A DNA stretch of 64,000 nucleotides from VXNE01 sp965248075 (GTDB taxonomy: Bacteria; Pseudomonadota; Gammaproteobacteria; Pseudomonadales; Azotimanducaceae): assembly GCA_965248075.1 (NCBI GenBank), contig CBDFIL010000003.1, positions 682,001 through 746,000 on the forward strand. Direction: 5' to 3'. The translations under genes were made by a program, and so were the position numbers. Shown here one piece after another: positions 56,641-64,000 of this stretch. The notes beneath the pieces are model-generated. The model saw only the letters and a list, made by a program, of their open reading frames with translations, was not told where the DNA came from and did not search any database. Numbering within the stretch: position 1 is the first letter of the stretch; the number at the start of each line of letters is the position of its first letter.

Positions 56641-59532
56641 ATCGGGGGCGGCCGCATCGAGCGCAAGCCGGGCCAGCAGTGAGGCGGCTGCTGGGCGCGT
56701 GAAGTACGCGCCGTCCGATGCCTGGTTGCCCATGACCTTGTTGAACAATTCGCCCGCGTAGTCGGCACCGAGATCCGCGTAGCCCTCAGCAAGTCGTTCG
56801 GCTTCGGCGGCGATGTGCCTCATCGCTTGGTCCAACCCCGATTCCCGTCCGGTATCCTGCACGCACTCGATCACCTCAATGGCGGGCTCGAGCACCGGGC
56901 GAAAGTCGTGGCGGGTGATCGCGTTCCAATGTCGCAACGCGAGCTGGGCGGCGTTCAGCGCAACCTTGATGACGTCCAGCCCCACGATCCCGGGCAGCCA
57001 TGCGCCTGCGGCGATCCGCTGGTGCAGCATCGCGGCGTTCATCAGCAGCAACGACGCGATGGTGCAGCCGTCCGCTCGCTTCTCGTCCTTCGCGCCGGAT
57101 TGCTTGTCCAAGCCGAAGTGCACGTCGAGTGGGCCTGCAAGCTCATCCTCCTCGAGGCGCCGCTTCGCCTCCGCAATGGCCTCCTCGAGGGTGTTGACGC
57201 TGCGCTGCGCCTTGTTCCGGCAAAGCCCTGATTTCTCCAGCAGGTTGACGAAAATCCCCATGTCGTCGGCTTTAGAAGCCGTGAGGAGATTCAGGGTTTG
57301 TTGTTCTCTGAGTTCATCCCGCTCCTCCGGGGTTTTGCGTTTTCGTGGGGGGATCTTGCGTCCCGATTCACCGTTGAGCATCTTCCGGGCGGTCGCCCTG
57401 GTCTTTTTCACATTGACGGGGCCGGGTGTGCCGTCCGATTTGGGCTTGTCCCGTTCAACCCCTTGCTCGCGCATCTCAACGCTGCCGTCCCGGTTCAGCT
57501 TCCCGGTCACGATCCGGTGGGGTTCATTTCTTGGTGGGTGTTCGAGAGCATCCGCCCCCGCTCTGCCTCCCCTGTCTTCCGGAATCGCCGCGCTGAGAGG
57601 GCGCAACTCTCCCCCGCCCGGCGCGTCCCCCTTCAAGACACCCTCGACGGCACTCTCGGCACCGCCCTGCTTGCCTTCGTGCAGGTAGTACGTGGCGCGC
57701 CCCGTATCGGAACCTACGGCCACCACGGTGGACACTTCCTCGTCCTCCGAGGGGGCGGGAGGGAGGTAGACGCTCATCAGATCCCCAAGCCTCTCCTCAA
57801 TGCGATCATCATGGGCGCGTAGCGCCATCAGGATTTGGCCCAACGCCTGCCAGCCGTCGTCGGGGTTGTTCGTGGTTGCAAGCCAATTCTCGGCGTCCTG
57901 GTTCGGTGGAATGACAATCGGGCAGAGGATGTAGCCCGTGTCCTTCTCCTCGGAGCGGCGCATCACACGTCCCACGGCCTGAATCACGTCCACCGGCGAC
58001 TTGCGCGGCTCCAGGAAACCGACCGCCGAGAGCGAGGGGGCATCTGTCCCCTCACCAAATATCCCCACATTGAGGATGCCGCGCGGCTCGCCATCTGTCG
58101 CCGCGGCGAGTTGCGCCTTCGCCTGCTCGCGCTGGGCCACATTGCTCTTCGCATCAAGGTGCTGCAGGCGATAGACGGCGGGTTCCTCCTTCACACCATA
58201 GATTGCGAGCCGGTTTGCCACCCATTCGCGCACGGTCTTCGACTCCAGCGCTTTGGTCATTTCCTTTGACTTCTTGATGGTGTTCAAAAAGTTGATGGAA
58301 GAGCGGATGACCTGCCTCCCGTCCGCTTCGCGGGTGGCGCCCCCCATGACCAGGGCCAAAGCCAACCCGCGCAGAAACTGAACCGTGGACAGGCTGCTGC
58401 CCTTCTGTGCGGCCAGTTCGTTCGCGGTCTCGTATGCCTCGGAGTCATTCACCCCGAGCGCGATGATCCGGTAGTCGGAAAGCCATCCGCTCTCGACGGC
58501 GTCGCGGTAGGATTTGCGGTAAAGCTCCGGACCGAAGACGTGTTCGTCGTCCATGCTGCGAACGATCCAGTCCCGTTTCTTCGTCCGCCTCTCGGCGTTG
58601 CGCTCCTTGGGGGTCTTGTAGATCTTCGGGGTGGCCGTCTGATAGACGCGGTAAGTCGCGGGAAAGCGTTGCTCGAGGTGACATACGGTGAAGTCGCGCA
58701 ACCGAGCATTGTCCCCGTTGACCCGACGGATACCCGCCGTCCGATGCGCTTCATCGGCGACCAGCACCGCAAGCGTCGCGCGACTTGAAGTCAGAGCATC
58801 GGCGATCTTGTGGCTCGACTGGTACGTGCCGAAAATCACGCCCATGTGGCCTTCGGGCAGGGTCGCCATCCACTCTGCAATCTCGGTGGTTTCCGTGGTC
58901 ACGCGCCCCTTCACATCGCGGGCGCTGGCCCGGCTCAAGTCCGCCGCCTGGTCCTGCGACAGATCGCTTCCGCGCGCGGCAGTTTGGTCGGAGCACACGG
59001 CGAGCGCCACGAACGGATTGCTGCCGTGGATGAGAAACTCACGGCGCAACTGCGCAACCAGCGCGATCGACGGGCAGAGGATCGCGGAGACCTGCCCCGG
59101 CTCGGTCAGTTCCTCGATCACCCGGAGCGCTATGCGCGACTTGCCTGTGCCGCATGGCAGGATGATCCGCCCTCTGGCCGCTCCCGTGCCGCCTTGGGCG
59201 TGCTCTTTCAGGGCGGCAACGGAGACCCGCACAGCTTCCCGCTGCATGCAATTCCGCGTCTGCTTAGCGTCGGCGTCGGCGTCGGGATGGCAGTGGGGGC
59301 AGTCTTCCTCAGGGTCGTCGCGCGCGCCATCGTGTTGCTCCTTGATGTCCGCATAGAGATTGACGTGCGAAACCCCGTTCCCCTCCATGATCCGTTTCGC
59401 ATTCGCGTTGACGTCGACGCCGCCGTTGACGACCAGCCAAAGCTCGGCAAAAGAGACCTGCACAGCGGATGATTCGGCGATGAAGCTATCGATCTCGGCC
59501 TTGTTGATGGGCGTCCCCGAGCCTCGGTCATC
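56593..59532 (-). pseudogene. Type ISP-like restriction-modification protein: helicase part, nuclease end truncated
   Basis: A GTG at 59463 opens a 956-codon frame, but coding similarity continues upstream to the transposon end at 59532 (ELLDDRGSGTPINKAEIDSFIAE). That text is the tail of an Mrr-like nuclease domain whose catalytic part is missing. Next come SF2 helicase motifs: Walker A PCGTGKSRIAL, VADEAHR, and VIQAVGRVMRRSEE (motif VI), a coupler, and the methyltransferase start. In the LlaGI-like type ISP family one chain cuts, translocates and methylates. Without its nuclease core and with the frameshift it is probably dead. Confidence 0.75.
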
Positions 59533-59548
59533 CAGCAGTTCTCATTTT
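59533..59548 (+). repeat. Left terminal inverted repeat
   Basis: CAGCAGTTCTCATTTT, exact inverted match to 61667-61682; the outer flanking bases differ, which fixes the boundary. Confidence 0.85.
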
Positions 59549-59622
59549 AGCGATTGACTCATTTTGGTTTCGGGATTCTCCGGGGTTTGTGATTCGGCGG
59601 TTGGTGTGGGCCTGCGGGGGCG

Positions 59623-60912
59623 TCAGGGTGGTTGCGCGGCGGGGCCGCCGGTGGCCAGCAGGACCATGAGGGCGTTCCAGGAGGGGAACACCTGGTATTC
59701 GGTGACGGTGCGCAGGTGCTCGAACAGGCGGCGCCGGGTGCCGAGGCGTTGCCGGGCCCGCTGCCATTGGGCTTCGACGAGTTCGCAGGCGGTGTGCAGG
59801 GTGAAGGCGAGCAGGTTGAGGACGACGAGCACGGCGGCGAGGGTGTTCTTGCCGTGGCCGAAGTTGTGTTCGAGGTGATAGCCGTGCTGCTTGAGGACGT
59901 TGAAGGTCTCGTTCTCGATCTTCCAGCGGGCGCGGGCGCAGTCGGCGAGTTCGGCGACGTTGCCGCGGTCGACGTCGAGGCTGGTGACGAAGGCGCCGCG
60001 GTAGGTGACGGTGCCGTCGGGTCGGGCGCTGGTGATCTCCAGCCAGTTGACGCGCAGGGCGTCGTCGCCGTCGCGGATGGGCAGGTCGGTCATCCAGCGG
60101 TAGCGGTGGATGCGGCGCTCCGCGCCGCGTCCCGCGGTGCGGCGGCGCGTGGGCGGGCGGATGCCGTCGAGGTACTCGTAGAGGGTCTTGTGGCTGGCCG
60201 GCTTGGCGGTGAGCAGGAAGTCGCCGCCGGCGTCGAGCATGGCCCGGCAGACGGGCTGGCAGGCGTACAGGTCGTCGCCGAGGTAGACCGGCCGCAGGGC
60301 GGCGCAGCGCGGGCCGTGGCGCGCCAGCCAGCGCTTGACGGCCTGCCGTTCGCAGTCCTGCTTGACGGCGCCGTCCTGGGGCCGCACGAACTCCGGCGGC
60401 AGCGGCAGCGACTGCGCCCGGCCCGGTGCCACGACGTTGGCGGCCAGCATCTGGTGGAAGTGCTCGGTGCCGCCGTCGGCGCGCTTGCGGGTCGAGCAGT
60501 GGTCGCAGCGCAGCTTGCGCGAGCGGAAGAACTCGGTGCCGTCCAGGGCGACCAGCGTGCGGCCGTCGAGGCGGCGCATGGGCGCGAGGCCGCCGCACGC
60601 GTCGAGGTCCTCGACGAGCGCGTGGAACGCGTCGTCGAAGTGCGTCGTCGGCACGCCGTCGAGCAGCTGCCGGATGTGGTTGTCGCAGGGGATGCGGGCC
60701 AGCCCGAACAGGGTGTGCGCGTTGGACCGCGTGCGGCCCTCGGCCAGCGCGCGCTGGTGCGCCAGGAACGACGGCGACTGCATGAGGAACACCGACAGCG
60801 CCGCCATGCCGATGTCGGCCATGGCGTAGCGCCGGTTGCGTCCGCGGCGCGGGTCCGGCATCCCGGCGAAGCCGGCCCGCAGCCGGTCGAGTTGGCGCGC
60901 GAGGTGCTTCAC
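59623..60912 (-). CDS. DDE transposase, ISNCY-like
   Basis: 429 residues from a GTG at 60912 overlapping the methyltransferase stop. Typical text: MADIGMAALSVFLMQSPSFL, LFGLARIPCDNHIRQLLD, TLVALDGTEFFRS (first catalytic Asp), VYLGDDLYACQPVCRAMLD (second Asp), and ARWKIENETFNVLKQHGYHLEHNFGHGK (Glu). Cys/His pairs (CDHCSTRK) occur near the middle. No frameshift. The IS family name is from memory of similar transposases and needs a database check. Confidence 0.85.
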   Translation of the reverse strand: MKHLARQLDRLRAGFAGMPDPRRGRNRRYAMADIGMAALSVFLMQSPSFLAHQRALAEGRTRSNAHTLFGLARIPCDNHIRQLLDGVPTTHFDDAFHALVEDLDACGGLAPMRRLDGRTLVALDGTEFFRSRKLRCDHCSTRKRADGGTEHFHQMLAANVVAPGRAQSLPLPPEFVRPQDGAVKQDCERQAVKRWLARHGPRCAALRPVYLGDDLYACQPVCRAMLDAGGDFLLTAKPASHKTLYEYLDGIRPPTRRRTAGRGAERRIHRYRWMTDLPIRDGDDALRVNWLEITSARPDGTVTYRGAFVTSLDVDRGNVAELADCARARWKIENETFNVLKQHGYHLEHNFGHGKNTLAAVLVVLNLLAFTLHTACELVEAQWQRARQRLGTRRRLFEHLRTVTEYQVFPSWNALMVLLATGGPAAQPP

Positions 60913-61595
60913 GGCGGCGGCCGCGTCTCCACCGCCATGATCGCGGCCAGCACCGCCAGGCGCTCCGCTGGCGGCATCGCCCGGTAGCGTCGGCCCCAGC
61001 TCGCCGCCTTGCGCTTGACCGTCTGCCGGTGCGTGAAGTCGCGCCCGGCGCAGCGCGCCCAGTGCACCCGGTCCGGCGCGAAGTTGAACCACACCTTCTC
61101 GGTGACCACCCCCGCCCGGTTCATCACCTGCAGCGACACGCTGCGCCAGCCGCGCAGCAACCCGTCGTAGAGCGCCGACGGATACCCCGACACCATCACC
61201 GCGCAGGGCAGCCCCGCGAGCAGCCCGAGCAGCGCCGCGTGGTCGGCGTCCTCGTAGTCGTGCCGGTAGCGGCGCGACGACTTGCGCGCGCCGCGCAGGT
61301 ACGGCGGATCGCTGTACACCAGCTCCGATCCGTCGAACGCGAAGTCGGCCAGAAAGCCGTGGCAGTCTGCGTTGACCAGCTCCACCGGATAGCCGCACTC
61401 GAACCGCGACAGCGCCCGGCCGTCCAGGTCGATCCCGATGTTGCGCAGCGCCGCCGGCTTGCGCCTCATCACCGCGCCGCCGCCCAGGTGCGTCTCGATG
61501 TACACCGCGTGCGGCGGCATCAGCGCAATCAGCGCCTGGCACAGCCCCGACGTCGCCTTCGATCCGAACCAGGGGTGTCCCATGGCCCGCACCAT
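60909..61595 (-). CDS. D12-class DNA N6-adenine methyltransferase inside a transposon
   Basis: 228 residues; the ATG at 61583 is an alternative start. HPWFGSKATSGLCQALIALM and ETHLGGGAVMRRKP form the SAM-binding start of Dam/D12-class enzymes, and SDPPYLRG at residues 95-102 is the catalytic DPPY motif. It is somewhat short and ends with a basic tail (RQTVKRKAASWGRRYRAM). It lies inside the inverted repeats and is translationally coupled to the transposase, so it travels with the element; it may protect or regulate the transposon DNA. The recognition sequence is unknown. Confidence 0.85.
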   Translation of the reverse strand: MVRAMGHPWFGSKATSGLCQALIALMPPHAVYIETHLGGGAVMRRKPAALRNIGIDLDGRALSRFECGYPVELVNADCHGFLADFAFDGSELVYSDPPYLRGARKSSRRYRHDYEDADHAALLGLLAGLPCAVMVSGYPSALYDGLLRGWRSVSLQVMNRAGVVTEKVWFNFAPDRVHWARCAGRDFTHRQTVKRKAASWGRRYRAMPPAERLAVLAAIMAVETRPPP

Positions 61596-61666
61596 AGGCG
61601 CGCCGCCCTATGTTGTCAAGCCTCCTTCAAAACCGCCGATCCGTCGTCCCACCGCACCGATGCGGC

Positions 61667-61682
61667 AAAATGAGAACTGCTG
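61667..61682 (-). repeat. Right terminal inverted repeat
   Basis: Inverted copy of 59533-59548 at the other end of the methyltransferase-transposase element. Confidence 0.85.
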
Positions 61683-61699
61683 ATTTTACGCCTTGTCTC

Positions 61700-61728
61700 T
61701 TGACAGGGGCGCATAAAAGGTGTATGGG
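61700..61728 (+). promoter_or_regulatory. Possible sigma-70-type promoter of TonB receptor
   Basis: TTGACA at 61700 with 17 bases to TATGGG at 61723. The -35 is perfect and the -10 weak. It lies 35-65 bases before the receptor start and just outside the transposon end. Confidence 0.35.
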
Positions 61729-61765
61729 CTATGTTGCCGATATTCAGCGAGCCTAGGAGAGAATG

Positions 61766-64000
61766 ATGAGTATCAGACTACTGGTTCTCGTTGCCGCTGC
61801 CATTGGCGTGCTGGCAACGAGCGAATCCAGCGCCGCCGAGGAGGCGGCGACGCGCGCGGATGCCTACGTCGAGGAAGTGATGGTCACCGCACGGAAGCGG
61901 GAGGAACGACTGCAGGACCTGCCGGGTTCTGCGGCCGCCTTGACCTCGGACTACATCGAGGACATCGGTGGTTTAGAGAACCTGCGCGACCTGACCGACC
62001 AGATCACCGGCATGACCATCAACGAAACGCAGTCGGGGGGGCTTTCCGAACCATCAATTCGTGGCGCGGGCCAAGCGCGCAACCGCGCGTCGGTGTCGGC
62101 TACCGGGCTTTATCGCAACGGCGCCTATTTCGCGACCAACAGTCTCAGGGGCAAGAATTTCGCTCGGTTCGACACGTTCGATGTCGAGCGCATCGAAGTG
62201 CTGCGCGGGCCACAGGGAGCGCTTTACGGACGGAACGCCCTCGGGGGTGCGATCAACGTCATCTCGAAGAAACCCGAGTTCGAGGAATTCGACGTTGAGA
62301 TCGGGCTGAAAGCCGGCGAACTAGACTTATTCGGCGGCGACGTCGTGGTCAACATCCCGATCTCCGAGACGTTCGCGGCCCGCTTCGGCTATGTGAACGA
62401 GAGCCGGGACGATGGCTTCTACGAGGACGTCAACGGCGATGCCGTTGACAACGTAGCCTACGAGGCGGTCCGCGTGGGGCTGCGTTGGCAACCCGCGGAG
62501 CGATGGGACGTGACCTACTTCTATGACGAAATGGAGGATGAGCCGTTTGATGCCATTTTCATCTTCAGATCGAGGGTGCCGACCCTTGGCTCCGAGTTCA
62601 ACACCTTCATCGACAGCGCACACTTCTCGACGAACGACGTATTCAACCACAATCTTTTGATCGACGTGGAGCTCGAAGGCGGCACGCTTTCGTCCGTGAG
62701 CAACTACCGCGACCGCTACGTGTATGTCCGGACCGACGGCGACTACACCTCAGGGAACCCGGCGAGAAACCGTATGGGCGCCCAATCCGTCGACAACCAG
62801 ATCTTCTTTCAGGAATTGCGCTACGTCGCCGACGGCACCGATCAGTTCAACTGGATGATCGGCGGCGACTTCTTCAAGCACGACAATCTCGCACGCAGCA
62901 GCAGCTGGCCCGGGGTTCTCGGGCTCCCGTTGGACGCCGCCACGTGGGGTAACGCCTCCGACCAAACGGTAAACATGGACAACACATCCTGGGCCGTATT
63001 CGGCGCCGCGGAATACACGTTTGCCGACGTGCCGGTTTCCATTGCGGGCGAGGTGCGTTATGCGGAGGATGAGCTCGGCGGGGACGTGCTGCAGCGGCGC
63101 ACGCGGCTTGAACCCGAGCCGCAAACCGATTTCACCGAGCCGCCGAAGACGTTCACCAACCTGCCTTGGGGCGTCACCGTGTCTTACCGGTTCAGCGACG
63201 GGATCGGCAATCTCTTCGAGGAAGCCATGGCTTATGCCAAGGTGGCGACCTCCTACCGGCACGGTGGGCTGAACCTCGGCACGGGTACGCCGGATCTCGA
63301 CGCTTACGTCGTGGTGCTGACCTATGCGGAGGAGGACTCTTTCACCTACGAGCTCGGTTGGAAGTCCACCTTCAGGGGCGGGCTCACGTTCAACGTGGCC
63401 GGCTTCTTAACGGTCTATGAAGATTTGCTGAACACCACCAACAACGGGTGCCCGGATCTGTGCACGCTGTTGGATCCGGACGACAGCACGCCATTGGGCT
63501 TCAACCCGGACGGCACCCGCGTCGAGTTCGACGCGGACGGCAACATGGGCGAGGAGCTGCCGGGCCAGTTTTTCATCGACAACATCGGCGAGGCGGAAGC
63601 CTGGGGGCTCGAAGCGGAGTTTGCCTGGCGCAAGAACTTCGACAACGGCAGTTCCCTGTTCCTCCGCGCCGGCTGGGCGCGTCAGCTCGGCGAGGTGACG
63701 AAGATCGGCGCCGGAGCTGCGCCGGCATCCCAGTTCGTCTTGGGCCATCGCCTGCCGTACATGCGTCCGGAAGAATACAAGGGCACCGCCGTCTATCGGC
63801 TCCCGCTGCCCGGACTCGAAGGTGCGGGGAGCATCATGAGCGGAGCGACGCTTCTGGCGGCCGCCAACTTCACGACCGAGAGGGGCGGCGAGCGCAGCCT
63901 ACCCCGTCCCGGAGCCTTACCCTGGTTCCTGGATTCCGTGCGGCGCGTGGACGCCCGGCTCGGACTCGAGACCGATCAATGGGCGCTCACGCTGAGGGGC
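61766..64000 (+). CDS. TonB-dependent receptor (3′ end off window)
   Basis: 745 codons open to the window edge. Of two adjacent ATGs the second (61766) has better spacing from AGGAG. Signal peptide (LLVLVAAAIGVLATSES), TonB-box/plug EEVMVTARKREERLQDLPGS, FDVERIEVLRGPQGALYGRNALGGAINVI, then barrel strands such as FAARFGYVNESRDDGFY and AYAKVATSYRHGGLNLGTG. The plug pattern is the iron/vitamin/small-molecule receptor kind common in alpha- and gammaproteobacteria; the ligand is unknown. No stop or frameshift in the visible part. The truncated paralogue is at 46810. Confidence 0.93.
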   Translation, partial: MSIRLLVLVAAAIGVLATSESSAAEEAATRADAYVEEVMVTARKREERLQDLPGSAAALTSDYIEDIGGLENLRDLTDQITGMTINETQSGGLSEPSIRGAGQARNRASVSATGLYRNGAYFATNSLRGKNFARFDTFDVERIEVLRGPQGALYGRNALGGAINVISKKPEFEEFDVEIGLKAGELDLFGGDVVVNIPISETFAARFGYVNESRDDGFYEDVNGDAVDNVAYEAVRVGLRWQPAERWDVTYFYDEMEDEPFDAIFIFRSRVPTLGSEFNTFIDSAHFSTNDVFNHNLLIDVELEGGTLSSVSNYRDRYVYVRTDGDYTSGNPARNRMGAQSVDNQIFFQELRYVADGTDQFNWMIGGDFFKHDNLARSSSWPGVLGLPLDAATWGNASDQTVNMDNTSWAVFGAAEYTFADVPVSIAGEVRYAEDELGGDVLQRRTRLEPEPQTDFTEPPKTFTNLPWGVTVSYRFSDGIGNLFEEAMAYAKVATSYRHGGLNLGTGTPDLDAYVVVLTYAEEDSFTYELGWKSTFRGGLTFNVAGFLTVYEDLLNTTNNGCPDLCTLLDPDDSTPLGFNPDGTRVEFDADGNMGEELPGQFFIDNIGEAEAWGLEAEFAWRKNFDNGSSLFLRAGWARQLGEVTKIGAGAAPASQFVLGHRLPYMRPEEYKGTAVYRLPLPGLEGAGSIMSGATLLAAANFTTERGGERSLPRPGALPWFLDSVRRVDARLGLETDQWALTLRG

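Larger units (their letters stand above)
59533..61682 (-). mobile_element. ISNCY-like transposon with DNA adenine methyltransferase gene
   Basis: 2150 bp bounded by 16-bp perfect inverted repeats (CAGCAGTTCTCATTTT at 59533-59548, inverted at 61667-61682). It holds a D12-class methyltransferase gene and a transposase gene overlapping by GTGA. No target duplication was found next to the repeats. It removes the 5′ end of the type ISP-like gene. Confidence 0.85.

Noticed and set aside
60909..61595. D12 methyltransferase as partner of the adjacent R-M gene
   Set aside because: It lies inside the inverted repeats of a transposon and the R-M polypeptide has its own methyltransferase domain.

Overview
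The window is high-GC and densely coded. It looks like a chromosomal segment of a gammaproteobacterium. The main evidence is the conserved order aspS-yebC-ruvC-ruvA-ruvB-tolQ-tolR-tolA-tolB-pal-cpoB-queE-queC (19.8-30.6 kb), together with TonB-dependent receptors, an S9 peptidase and an AspRS of the non-discriminating type. No rRNA, tRNA or CRISPR array was found. Many truncated genes and several insertion sequences in the right half suggest a genome undergoing IS-driven decay, as in host-associated lineages. That lifestyle is inferred, not shown.

Layout: (1) 0-8.4 kb holds a GMC oxidoreductase with its small subunit, an MBL-like protein, a TonB-dependent receptor broken by one frameshift, a secreted S9 peptidase directly behind it, and a quinoprotein remnant. 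(2) 8.5-14.3 kb holds an AlbA/Schlafen-type ATPase, an AMACR-type CoA racemase, an unknown protein and a propionyl-CoA synthetase; intergenic palindromic repeats lie at both ends. (3) 14.5-30.6 kb is the housekeeping core: TonB, YihY, a TlpA-like thioredoxin, proS, an FmdB-type zinc ribbon, aspS, the Ruv resolvasome, Tol-Pal and preQ0 synthesis. (4) 30.6-47.2 kb is accessory and decayed. Intact genes (HbpS/GlcG-like protein, three PhyH dioxygenases, DUF2335, Fpg, an exported HpaI-type aldolase) alternate with fragments of mttB, a BCCT transporter, an amidohydrolase, a VOC protein, pntB, a YejF-like ABC ATPase, DUF3500, djlA and a TonB receptor, and with IS91 and IS1182 remnants. An intact IS66-type element (43187-45948, perfect 26-bp inverted repeats, 8-bp target duplication) carries a DruA/DUF4338 gene. 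(5) 47.2-61.7 kb is an island lying between a truncated and a full-length TonB receptor paralogue. It carries an unrecognised zinc-finger protein with a possible DDE core, an unrecognised 576-residue protein, a paralogue of the latter broken by an IS1380 element, a DUF4145 protein, and a type ISP-like restriction-modification polypeptide. The latter is frameshifted, and its nuclease end is cut by another transposon that itself carries a D12-class DNA adenine methyltransferase. (6) 61.7 kb to the end is a TonB-dependent receptor running off the window.

The strongest leads are the two transposons that each pair a transposase with a defence-type gene through a GTGA start/stop overlap, and the unrecognised cassette at 47.3-53.7 kb. 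Both apparent frameshifts (about 4323 and 56630) lie in G/C runs, so sequencing error must be excluded before calling them mutations.
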